Source of the DNA: Bacteroides rodentium JCM 16496
GTDB taxonomy: Bacteria; Bacteroidota; Bacteroidia; Bacteroidales; Bacteroidaceae
NCBI RefSeq assembly: GCF_000614125.1
Contig: NZ_BAKJ01000020.1
Location: 1 to 64,000 of the forward strand
Length of the DNA stretch: 64,000 bases
Reading direction: 5' to 3'
The first letter of the stretch is position 1; every line of letters begins with the position of its first letter. The position numbers and the translations under genes are program-made. Positions 37,266-45,353 of this stretch are shown one piece after another. The notes beneath the pieces are model-generated. The model searched no databases and had not been told where the DNA came from. It was given only the letters and a program-made list of their open reading frames with translations.

Positions 37266-39221
37266 ATGAAAAACAACATGAAGCCCCTTTTATGGGCAAC
37301 TTTGGCAATGTCGTTGTTCGTGCAGTGCAAGCCGGCGGAACAGACATTCAAAATCCTGTTTGACAGTACCAAAGAAGTATCAGGGCAGAAATTTGCTCTG
37401 AAAGACATTAATCCTGAACTGCCGGATAACTGGGACGGGTATCAGTTTGTGGTACTGGAGTATAAGATATCCACTGCCCAACGTTTCCATCTGGGTTTCA
37501 CCTCCGACTACGGCTACAATGAATTGCGTATCATGTCATACGTTCCTAACGCCTGGAACAAATTGGCCATTCCTTTAAAATATTTCACCGAACTGCCTGA
37601 TGCGGCTGTTGATTTGGCTGCTACCTTTAACCATGCCCGATACATGGGATGGATTAATCTGGGAGGCAACCGAGGCCCGTTGCAAGGTGTGGACTCCATT
37701 GGCATCCGCATGCGCAAGCCTATTCACAACCCGATGATTGAAATCCGTTCGGTGACTTTGTCGCGTGAGGACCCGGGAGACATGTATATGGGCGATGTGC
37801 CTGCTGTGGATGAGTTCGGGCAGTCCAACTTGGTGGAATATGAGGGAAAAGTGCATTCCCTTGAGCAATTGCAGCGGGAGTGGGAAGCCGAAGACAATGA
37901 AGCGGTTACCACCGATGCTTATAACTATTCCAAATTTGGCGGCTATAAGCAGCGGCGGGTAAAAGCTACCGGATTCTTCCGTACCGAGAAGATTGATGAC
38001 CGCTGGTGGTTTGTCGACCCGGAAGGATACTTGTTCCTCTCCGTTGGCGTGGACTGTGTGAGCCCCGGTGGAGGAGGCATCGTGCGCGGTGCAGAGCATC
38101 GCGAAGGCATGTACAAGGAACTTCCTCTTGCTGAGTTGATGGAAAAGTTTGCCGGTCGCAACTATCGTGGCAGCTGTTCCGCTTCTTTCGGTTTCTGGAA
38201 CCAGTATCGCCGACATGGCGAGGCATTCCCCGAAAAATCAAAAGAATTGATATTCAAGCGCATGGACAAATGGGGGCTGAATACCATTGCCAACTGGTCG
38301 AGTGCCGAAGTCATGAATATGAACCGGAAAGCTTTCTTGATACCTTTGCATGGCATTGGCATTGAGCGCGATTTGATGGGACTTTGCGATGTCTACGACC
38401 CTGCTTTTGAAGCAAAAGTGGACAAGTCTTTGGAGAAGTTTGTGACCGGTTATAAAGATAATCCTTGGCTGATAGGCTACTTCATCGGCAACGAGCCTGC
38501 CTGGTTGGATGAGGAAGCACGCCTTTGCAGCCTGATTCTGGAGGGGAAAGAACGTCCCATCAAAGAGGCTTTGAAGAAGTATCTGCAAGAGAATGGCGAC
38601 ACTCCACAGAACCGTAAGGAGTTTGTCTTTACTACTTTCCGCACTTTTCTGTCTGCCACAAACCGGTTCTTGAAGAAGCACGACCCACACCACTTGAATC
38701 TGGGCATCCGTTTTGGTAATATCCTCGAACTGGATGAAGAGATTCTGAGGATATGCGGCGAATCATTCGATGTGCTCAGTTTCAACTGCTACGATTTGGT
38801 GCCCAATCCGGTTATGATGGATCGTGCGCTCAAGGTGGCAAATCTGCCTATGATTATCGGTGAATACCATTTTGGCACGGTGGACCGGGGAATGGCACAG
38901 TCGCTTTGGCAAGTAGATTCGCAGGAACAGCGCGGGGTGGCTTACCGCTATTATACGGAGCATGCCTATGCGCATCCCGGGCTGATAGGTACCGGATACT
39001 TCCAGTGGTGCGACCAAGATTTGACTGGGCGCAATGACGGGGAGAATTACAACTGTGGACTGATTGATGTGACCGACCGCCCATACAAAGAACAAGTGGA
39101 GGCCATGATGGAAACGGCCAAAGTGCTGTATGAAATCCACTTGGGAACCAAACAGCCCTTTGACCGTCAACCGGAGAATGCCCGCGGACATGGGGCTATC
39201 CCTGATTTGTGGAATGAATAG
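37266..39221 (+). CDS. GH50/agarase-like glycoside hydrolase, lipoprotein
   Basis: Exported enzyme of 651 residues (signal MKPLLWATLAMSLFVQCK with a lipobox-like Cys near 21). Residues about 25-160 form a beta-sandwich carbohydrate-binding-like domain; the catalytic barrel begins near 235 (WWFVDPEGYLFLSVGVDCVS). NPWLIGYFIGNEPAW gives the Asn-Glu acid/base of clan GH-A, and PMIIGEYHFGT the likely nucleophile Glu. The DPEG...LFLSVG start and NPWLIGYF-N-E are typical of GH50 beta-agarases and relatives. Substrate unclear. It is convergent with the GH9 gene (6 bp apart). Confidence 0.7.
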   Translation: MKNNMKPLLWATLAMSLFVQCKPAEQTFKILFDSTKEVSGQKFALKDINPELPDNWDGYQFVVLEYKISTAQRFHLGFTSDYGYNELRIMSYVPNAWNKLAIPLKYFTELPDAAVDLAATFNHARYMGWINLGGNRGPLQGVDSIGIRMRKPIHNPMIEIRSVTLSREDPGDMYMGDVPAVDEFGQSNLVEYEGKVHSLEQLQREWEAEDNEAVTTDAYNYSKFGGYKQRRVKATGFFRTEKIDDRWWFVDPEGYLFLSVGVDCVSPGGGGIVRGAEHREGMYKELPLAELMEKFAGRNYRGSCSASFGFWNQYRRHGEAFPEKSKELIFKRMDKWGLNTIANWSSAEVMNMNRKAFLIPLHGIGIERDLMGLCDVYDPAFEAKVDKSLEKFVTGYKDNPWLIGYFIGNEPAWLDEEARLCSLILEGKERPIKEALKKYLQENGDTPQNRKEFVFTTFRTFLSATNRFLKKHDPHHLNLGIRFGNILELDEEILRICGESFDVLSFNCYDLVPNPVMMDRALKVANLPMIIGEYHFGTVDRGMAQSLWQVDSQEQRGVAYRYYTEHAYAHPGLIGTGYFQWCDQDLTGRNDGENYNCGLIDVTDRPYKEQVEAMMETAKVLYEIHLGTKQPFDRQPENARGHGAIPDLWNE

Positions 39222-39227
39222 TGATGA

Positions 39228-41678
39228 TTACCTGAACAGCTCTGCCACACACCACATCAGCCTTGCTGTGGTGTGTGTCCAGATTTCCTTGTAAGTACAA
39301 TTATTCTGCATCGGGAAGTAAGGCTCATCGTCATTCTCGAATGTTTCAATGCCTACGGGCACGGCACCCACCACATCTCCTGCGTAGGCTCCATAGAGGG
39401 GCGGATAGTCATATCCATCTCCATAAACGGTACTCATGGCAAATGGGTTGTACCCCAATATATATTCTATCTGGCGGGTGGCAATGTCCTTCAGCGCTTT
39501 GTCGTCGAACAGGCGTGCCAGGATAAAGGCTGCCTTTGCCTTGCCCATCACCACGGCGTGGAATCCCCTGAACTGATAAGCGACAGGGAAACGGCGCAGA
39601 TAGAAATTCTTCGACAACGGGATGCCGTTGCGCACTTGCGCATTGTACTCTTCCAGACTGGGAAGCCCCACTTTGTCACCTTCATGGTACAGGTTCTTGT
39701 AATCGGTATTATCCACTTCGTATACAGCGCTGGGCAGGATGCCGTAAGGGGCTGTCAGTTGCGAGATGTCGCGCAGATAGTCTGCATAGGCTTCGCAGGA
39801 GGCTCGCCACAACGGGGCATCCGGATGGGTGGGGGCATCTGTCAGCAACATGGAGAGACCTTCGGCCATCAAGTGCTCTTGGCTTTGGTGATAGTAGGCA
39901 AGGATGCGCTTCTTTGAGGAAGATTCATAGAAGAAACCTTGCAGGGGGATTTTCCAGTCGGTACGCTTTTCCAACTGTTGGCCCGCCATGACGGTACGTG
40001 CCAGCCGGGTTGCCCAATCCAGATAGTAAACATCTTGTGTAAGGCGGTACAAACGCATGGCTGTGACGGTGGCCAGGGCATAAAGTTCGGTTTCGTTCTG
40101 TTCCGTTCGTTGCGTGTCCAGCAGGTCGATGGCAAATTGGAAGTCCTCGATGGCGCTGTTCCGGCACCAGCGGGCGAATACCGGGTCTTTCTTCTCAAAG
40201 TGAGGGGCGGCGAGGGCACAGGTGGAAGCGGCCTTCAGGTTGTCTGTAGGCGTGTTTCGGGCTTCGGTCTGCATGTCGTCTTTGTCGCCGCGGATGTTCT
40301 TGGTCCAGATGCCTATAATCAGTCCACCCAGCCGGTAGCCGTCGCCGAAGCGGGTACGAAGCACCCAGTTCACTCCCCAGCGTGCCTCTTCCAGCAGGCG
40401 TTCGTAAAAGATACTGTCTTTGCCTTGTACGGCGTTTGCCATTTCGAGGAGGGCGATGCACGATTCGGCGGTGTTGCCCGTTCCTTGGGTCAGGTCGGCG
40501 GCATCGTGCCATCCTCCGGCAACGCTCATGCTGCGCCCGTCGGGGTGGTAGGCGAAGACATCTTGATGGCACTCCTGATGGATGCCGGGCTGGTCGAAGC
40601 CGCAACGTTCGGAAAAGAAGAAGTTCAGCGTGTGCCATGCTGTGGAGAGGTAGGCATCATTCCCGACGGGGAAGGGCTTGGACTGCACGTCGCCTATGGA
40701 AAGGTAGTATCGCCCCGGCGTGTTGAAGTCGCTGAAGTCCAGAACAAGGAAGCCTTTGCCAGATTTGTTGTCCTGTTTCTTGCCTTGTTTCTTATCCTGC
40801 TTGTAGTCTTGGCTCATAGGGTTTCCCGTACCTTGATAGACGGTTTGTCCCGTGACGGCATCGTGCAGGCTGAACTCCTTTTCCTGCGTATGCTGAACCA
40901 GTGCCTGCTTGCGTGCTCCCGGTTTATATCCGCTGTGGCAATAGGCTATCGCATCTTTCCGCAGGTCGAATCCCCGGCTGTTCTCCGCTTCCACCTTCTC
41001 GATGCGCATGTCGTCTATGTAGAGGCTCATACGTTCGCTGGCTCCGGCAGGGGCACCGGCAAGCATGATGTTTACAGAAAAGCCGGTGACACAGTCTCGG
41101 TAGAGGTCGGGTATTTCCCAGATGATACGCTGCCACTTGTTAGGATAGACCGTTTCAAAGTGCTGTCCTTCGAAGCGTCCGGGAGTCGGCATGATTTTCT
41201 CTCCTTCATTGTATAAGGTGAATCCGGCAAAGGTGAGGTAGACGCCCGGTGCATCCACGTATACCCAGACGGAAAAGCGGTTGTACTCCCGCAAGTCTTC
41301 CCGGTCGAGGGGGCGGATAATCTCCGGAGTGGCGTAGTTGCGGTTGGTCGGGTTCTTCTTGCCCAGGGAGGCAGGCGTGTCCAGACGTACGCTTCCTTTG
41401 CCGGAGATGGTGATTTTCCGGTCCACGTGTATGGTTCCGGGTCCGGTGTGGCGCAGGGCTTTGAAGTCTTCTGCAAGGGGGAGTTCACGGCTTTTCAGCA
41501 CCTCCTTCTTTTCCCAGCGCGTCAGTCCGGCGTGCGCAGGGTTGGCTTGCATGATGCGGTGCACGTAGTTGCTTTGCTGCAATTGTTTCTCCAGCTCCGC
41601 ATCGGGTTTCCACGGGGCTTGTGCTTGTGCTTGCAGGCAGCAGCATGCCAGCAGCAGGGTTCGGATGATGTGTTTCAT
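39228..41678 (-). CDS. Glycoside hydrolase family 9 enzyme with CelD-type N-domain
   Basis: Exported enzyme of about 816 residues (signal MKHIIRTLLLACCCLQAQAQ). Order: a beta-sandwich domain (about 40-235), an Ig-like CelD_N domain (about 245-350) and the GH9 (alpha/alpha)6 barrel. The nucleophile region GGWHDAADLTQGTGNT is clear; the C-terminal WTHTTARLMWCVAEL completes the barrel. An unusual Gln/Lys-rich insertion (YKQDKKQGKKQDNKSGKG) breaks the Ig-like domain. GH9 enzymes mainly cut beta-1,4-glucans, but Bacteroides members vary. Start at ATG 41678; the in-frame TTG at 41687 would overlap thuA-like by 4 nt. Confidence 0.85.
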   Translation of the reverse strand: MKHIIRTLLLACCCLQAQAQAPWKPDAELEKQLQQSNYVHRIMQANPAHAGLTRWEKKEVLKSRELPLAEDFKALRHTGPGTIHVDRKITISGKGSVRLDTPASLGKKNPTNRNYATPEIIRPLDREDLREYNRFSVWVYVDAPGVYLTFAGFTLYNEGEKIMPTPGRFEGQHFETVYPNKWQRIIWEIPDLYRDCVTGFSVNIMLAGAPAGASERMSLYIDDMRIEKVEAENSRGFDLRKDAIAYCHSGYKPGARKQALVQHTQEKEFSLHDAVTGQTVYQGTGNPMSQDYKQDKKQGKKQDNKSGKGFLVLDFSDFNTPGRYYLSIGDVQSKPFPVGNDAYLSTAWHTLNFFFSERCGFDQPGIHQECHQDVFAYHPDGRSMSVAGGWHDAADLTQGTGNTAESCIALLEMANAVQGKDSIFYERLLEEARWGVNWVLRTRFGDGYRLGGLIIGIWTKNIRGDKDDMQTEARNTPTDNLKAASTCALAAPHFEKKDPVFARWCRNSAIEDFQFAIDLLDTQRTEQNETELYALATVTAMRLYRLTQDVYYLDWATRLARTVMAGQQLEKRTDWKIPLQGFFYESSSKKRILAYYHQSQEHLMAEGLSMLLTDAPTHPDAPLWRASCEAYADYLRDISQLTAPYGILPSAVYEVDNTDYKNLYHEGDKVGLPSLEEYNAQVRNGIPLSKNFYLRRFPVAYQFRGFHAVVMGKAKAAFILARLFDDKALKDIATRQIEYILGYNPFAMSTVYGDGYDYPPLYGAYAGDVVGAVPVGIETFENDDEPYFPMQNNCTYKEIWTHTTARLMWCVAELFR

Positions 41679-41683
41679 GGTAT

Positions 41684-42613
41684 TCAATCTTTATTTTCGG
41701 GGTAAGCATGGAAGGGAGCTTTGAACTCCGGACGTAGTGTGTAGGTGTCCTTCAGCGGAAAGTCTGCCGGTACTTCTTGGGTGACGGCCCCTGTGGCGGC
41801 CCATTCGCATCCCCGGAGCAGGGTCACTTGGAAGCCGGTGCAGAGCATGGAGTAAGTCATGTTCGGGTCGTTGCCGCAGTGTCCCAGCAGGTCAACGAAT
41901 ACGCGGCCCTTCCCGTGGCTTACGGTCCACATCAACGGTTCGTGGCGACCGCGTTCGTAGGCTGTGGCAAGGATTTCCATGTTCTTCACCGGACCGCGAA
42001 GACGGGTATATATCTCATCCTTGAAGTGCTTCCATTCGGTGGGCAGTCCTTGCAGGATGGGATGCTGCGGAGCACGGTGCTCTATGACGGTTTCGTGTTG
42101 CAAACCGTGATAGCCGGCATATCCCGGAGAGTAGTCGTAGACGTATTTCCCGTCTTTCCAGTAGAGGTACGGGCCGTCCTTTTCGTTTCGTCCGTCCCAG
42201 GCGCCCATGCCTATTATCTCGTTGTACTCCTTCCAGTCCGCCATGGGGACAACGGAAGAGTGTATCACGACTACGCCGCCTCCATCGGCAACGTATTTCT
42301 CAAACCTTTTGCGCACCGCTTCGGTCCACGTGGCTCCGCCATAGTTGATGACGATTAAATCGTATTTCCCGAAGTCGGGATTGAAGGCAGCGATGTCTCC
42401 TCCGAAATTCGGGGTGAAGGCAAAGTCCACCTTGAACATTCCGCTGTTCTCCAGTATCTGCTTCATGCACTCGCAGGCGCCCTGCCAGTAGTGGCTGCCG
42501 TCCTGTCCGGCTATCATCATGGTTTTGATAACTTTCTTTTGCTGTGCGTATGCGTGTGGGGCGGTTCCTATATATATAAGGAGTACCAGGATAAGTGTCA
42601 GTCTTGTTTTCAT
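41684..42613 (-). CDS. ThuA-domain secreted protein
   Basis: Exported protein of 309 residues (signal KTRLTLILVLLIYIGTAPHA). The ThuA fold, a class I glutamine-amidotransferase-like domain, is visible from MMIAGQDGSHYWQGACECMK, YDLIVINYGGATWTEAV, GGGVVVIHSSVVPMADWKEY and PLMWTVSHGKGRVFVDLLGH. ThuA proteins are linked to sugar use and may oxidise or rearrange sugars, but the reaction is unsettled. It overlaps its upstream neighbour by 4 bases (ATGA) and lies 5 bp before the GH9 start, so translation of the three genes is probably coupled. Confidence 0.85.
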   Translation of the reverse strand: MKTRLTLILVLLIYIGTAPHAYAQQKKVIKTMMIAGQDGSHYWQGACECMKQILENSGMFKVDFAFTPNFGGDIAAFNPDFGKYDLIVINYGGATWTEAVRKRFEKYVADGGGVVVIHSSVVPMADWKEYNEIIGMGAWDGRNEKDGPYLYWKDGKYVYDYSPGYAGYHGLQHETVIEHRAPQHPILQGLPTEWKHFKDEIYTRLRGPVKNMEILATAYERGRHEPLMWTVSHGKGRVFVDLLGHCGNDPNMTYSMLCTGFQVTLLRGCEWAATGAVTQEVPADFPLKDTYTLRPEFKAPFHAYPENKD

Positions 42614-43095
42614 TTTCCGGAAGATTTAAAGTTTTTGCCAGTAGGGTTCCATTCTATGCGGTCGTAGCAGCGTGTCGCGCGCAGGTTGTAGCCTTGTTCG
42701 TCTACGCTGAACTTTCCGTCTTTGAAGTAGGATATGTAGAGTTCGGAGATACCGTCATTGTTGCGGTCTTCTACAAGGAGATTGTACTTGTCGGTGACAT
42801 AAATCTCGTCAGAGATATATTGTATTTCCTTGGTATAGTTGTCTACGATTACATAGTATGCCTTGAAAAGGTCGAAAGTGGGGTAGTGTCCGTTGTCTCG
42901 TCCGAAAAGCATTACTTCTTCAAGGGCTTCGTCTCCGTCCATGTTGGCAAATACGGATTGCTGGAAGAAAAAGCCCGGCTTTTGTGCTTTGGGAGGAATA
43001 TTGTCCCAGCCTTCCTGGTGGGCTGTCACTGAAAATTGTGCTTGTGCATGGATGACGTACACCAGCGCCGACAATAGGATAATCAGTTTTCTCAT
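42610..43095 (-). CDS. Small secreted protein, first gene of the ThuA-GH9 operon
   Basis: Exported protein of 161 residues with signal KLIILLSALVYVIHAQAQ. The mature part holds two acidic turn motifs, NMDGDEALEEVMLFGRDNG and DRNNDGISELYISYF, of the FG-GAP/VCBS calcium-loop type (DxDxD/NxDG). This suggests a small calcium-binding beta-propeller fragment or EF-hand-like loops. No family name assigned. Start ATG 43095 (MRKLII) is preferred to the ATG three codons upstream because its signal peptide is standard. Its role in the PUL is unknown. Confidence 0.65.
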   Translation of the reverse strand: MRKLIILLSALVYVIHAQAQFSVTAHQEGWDNIPPKAQKPGFFFQQSVFANMDGDEALEEVMLFGRDNGHYPTFDLFKAYYVIVDNYTKEIQYISDEIYVTDKYNLLVEDRNNDGISELYISYFKDGKFSVDEQGYNLRATRCYDRIEWNPTGKNFKSSGK

Positions 43096-43207
43096 TGCGT
43101 GCATTTTGAGGTTATGATAATAATAGGGTTACTTCTTGCTTATATGACCGGTGGCCCGGAGTTTTCCCTAACTTTTTTTAGAATAATTAATGAATACGGG
43201 ATGTATA
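43096..43207. other. Upstream region of the small secreted protein operon
   Basis: About 110 bp with no consensus -33/-7 pair. If the PUL sigma factor drives this operon, its promoter would lie here. Confidence 0.3.
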
Positions 43208-43411
43208 GGGACTTAGTGTCTCTCCCATCAGGACTGAACCGGTCTGACCCGTATACTGAGAGGTCATAACATCCGCATCCTTTCCATTAAAACACCCGGA
43301 TGTTTTAGGGCAATACATCCGGGTGTTTTGGGTGAAAACATCCCCATGTATTGGGGTAAAACATCCGGATGTTTTGACCTCTCAGTCCTATACTCTTTAG
43401 GGCTAAGTCCC
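43208..43411. repeat. Palindromic unit array with nested inverted repeats
   Basis: Outermost GGGACTTAG (43208-43216) pairs with CTAAGTCCC (43403-43411); inside, CTGAGAGGTCA (43256-43266) pairs with TGACCTCTCAG (43375-43385). Between these lie five units of about 23 nt: a weak one (AACATCCGCATCC), then CACCCGGATGTTTTAGGGC, ACATCCGGGTGTTTTGGGTG, ACATCCCCATGTATTGGGG and ACATCCGGATGTTTTGACC. Each is near-palindromic. It lies between the small-protein operon and the PUL sigma gene. Confidence 0.85.
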
Positions 43412-43458
43412 GGTGTGTAGCCGACAAGGTATAGGGGACGTTCCGCTTGTGTATGGTT

Positions 43459-44036
43459 TTAATGCGAGGTGAGCAGGTGCAGCAATACCAATGGCAGATA
43501 ATCTTTCAGCTTGTTTCTCAGTATCTTCAAAGCCTGCTGAATGCGGTAGTCCACGGTTTTGGAAGAGACATTCAGCTGTTCGGCAGCTTCCTTGTAACTC
43601 AGGTTCCGGAAACGGTGCATCACAAAAGCCTCTTTATAAGAAGGAGGCAGTTCGCTGACGGCCTTTTGTATGTGTTTGCTCAGTTCGTTGATTTGGCAGA
43701 CGTCCACTTCGTGCAGCATGGCGGTCATTCGTTCGTGGTAGGCGGTATCTGCCCGCTGCTTCACCTCGTTTTGGGCAATCCGGCTCATGCAGCGGTGATA
43801 GACAGCTTGAACAAGTATTGTTTGAGTGAATATTCTACAACAGGCTTTTCGCGGTTCTTCCAAAGCCATAGCATGACATCCTGTACAATCTCTTCCGCAT
43901 CTTCCAGCCGGACAAAACGATGGCAGTACGTGCAGAGCACCGTGTAGTATTTCTGAAACAGCATGTCAAAGGCGCTTTTGTCTCCCCTCTGGATGGCGGA
44001 TAATAGAGAAATATCTTCTGATGACATGTCCTTCAT
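43459..44036 (-). CDS. PUL ECF sigma factor (Bacteroidota FecI-like; frame break near 43806)
   Basis: About 192 residues after repair. Region 2 is intact (AFDMLFQKYYTVLCTYCHRF and EDAEEIVQDVMLWLWKNRE), as is region 4 (LPPSYKEAFVMHRFRNLSYK and AAEQLNVSSKTVDYRIQQAL). Loss of one G in AAG[G]CTG near 43806 splits the gene between YLFK and AVYHRCMSRI. It is divergent from the FecR gene (153 bp between starts), whereas in Bacteroides PULs sigma and FecR are usually in the same direction. A TACTTTTG -7 box at 44069-44062 serves the sigma gene; no -33 is seen. Confidence 0.85.
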
Positions 44037-44188
44037 AGCATGGAGATTCTTTTTTGTTATGCAAAAGTAGCCTTTTTTCTAATTATTTTTTAGCTGTATA
44101 AAATATTTTTTTGGTTTTCATTTAGGAATCCTTTTCTCCCGTCCGTCTTTAAAGTATAGAAGAGAAAATCTTTTTAAAAATAGATACC

Positions 44189-45196
44189 ATGGAAAAAGAA
44201 GCAATTGAAGACTTGCTGCTTCGATACTACGAAGGAGTGACGACCGAAGAAGAAACGGTTTGGGTAGAGGAGTGGCTGAACGCTTCTGAAGAAAACAAGA
44301 GGACAGCGCTGCAAATCCAGATGATAGTCTTGGCTGCAAACGTGGCGCAGGCATCATCCAAGATAGATGTCGGGAGTGCCTTGTCGGCTGTACATCGGAA
44401 GATGAATATAGGGAATAGGTATCACAGATTGTTGATAGGGATGCAACGGGCGGCCGCCATTTTATTCATCCCTCTGGCAATATCGTGGTTCATGCTTTAT
44501 ATAGGAAAGGGAAAACAGGAGGAAGTACGGATGATGGAAGTCCGCACCAATCCCGGAATGACAACGACGGTCGAATTGCCGGACGGGACGGAAGTGACGC
44601 TGAACTCTTCTTCGCAGTTGCGCTATCCTTCTCGTTTTGCAGGCGATAGGCGGGAAGTACACTTGGTAGGCGAGGCGTTCTTTTCGGTCGTAAAAAGTGA
44701 GAAGCAGTTTGTAGTCGGCACACTGAACCGATCGGAGGTGTCGGTACACGGCACTGAGTTTAATGTAGAGGCCTACGGCGAGGACCATACTGTTCAGACC
44801 ACTTTGGTTTCGGGCAGTGTCAGCTTCTCTTATGTGAACAACGGCAAGAGAAGCCTGGTAAGAATGCAGCCGGGGCAGCAGGCCGTTTATGACATAGAAC
44901 AGGGGAAGGTGATTTTGAAGAAGGTCAATGTAGATGTAGCGACAAGTTGGAAGGACGGACGCCTGATTTTTAAGAATACTCCGTTCGATACGGTGTTAAA
45001 GAATCTGAGTAAACGGTATAATGTGAAGTTTAGGTTGAAGAATGCTTCGTTAATGCAAAATTCTTTTACAGCCACATTCACCAAACAACGTTTGGAACGT
45101 ATATTAGAGCATTTCCGTATATCTTCGAACATACACTTCAAGTATGTGGAAGATGACGGCGCAAATACAGAGAGACAGGTAATAGAAGTTTATTAA
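44189..45196 (+). CDS. FecR-family anti-sigma factor
   Basis: Trans-envelope anti-sigma of 335 residues. Cytosolic N-terminus (LLLRYYEGVTTEEETVWVEE), one membrane helix near 90-108 (AAAILFIPLAISWFMLYIG), periplasmic FecR domain (NPGMTTTVELPDGTEVTLNS and VLVGEAFFSV-like HLVGEAFFSVVKSEKQFVVG), and a C-terminal DUF4974 (LIFKNTPFDTVLKNLSKRYN). It should hold the divergent sigma factor until the STN domain of the SusC protein signals that glycan is present. Intact. Confidence 0.9.
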   Translation: MEKEAIEDLLLRYYEGVTTEEETVWVEEWLNASEENKRTALQIQMIVLAANVAQASSKIDVGSALSAVHRKMNIGNRYHRLLIGMQRAAAILFIPLAISWFMLYIGKGKQEEVRMMEVRTNPGMTTTVELPDGTEVTLNSSSQLRYPSRFAGDRREVHLVGEAFFSVVKSEKQFVVGTLNRSEVSVHGTEFNVEAYGEDHTVQTTLVSGSVSFSYVNNGKRSLVRMQPGQQAVYDIEQGKVILKKVNVDVATSWKDGRLIFKNTPFDTVLKNLSKRYNVKFRLKNASLMQNSFTATFTKQRLERILEHFRISSNIHFKYVEDDGANTERQVIEVY

Positions 45197-45353
45197 CTTA
45201 AAAAAAAACAGTATGATGAAACAGTAGCATGTATAAAAAAACATGCAGAAAAATGTTGGCGCATTTTCCTGCATGAAACACAGTAACTTTTAAATATCTG
45301 TTTGGCGACAGATAAAGAAACTTTATTTTTTCACTAGAAATCAATACAAAATT
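45197..45353 (+). promoter_or_regulatory. Leader region of susC-like gene
   Basis: A gap of 157 bp with two small hairpins, GCATGT/ACATGC (45227-45246) and TATCTG/CAGATA (45295-45313), and A-rich text. No housekeeping -33/-7 pair. The region is the natural place for a promoter read by the ECF sigma factor, or an mRNA leader if transcription continues from fecR. Confidence 0.35.

Noticed and set aside
39939..41216. 425-codon frame antisense to the GH9 gene
   Set aside because: Overlaps a gene with clear GH9 motifs; the translation has no domain or signal.
43250..43390. Possible CRISPR array
   Set aside because: Units are 23 nt, near-palindromic and differ from each other; there are no constant repeats with unique spacers and no cas genes nearby.
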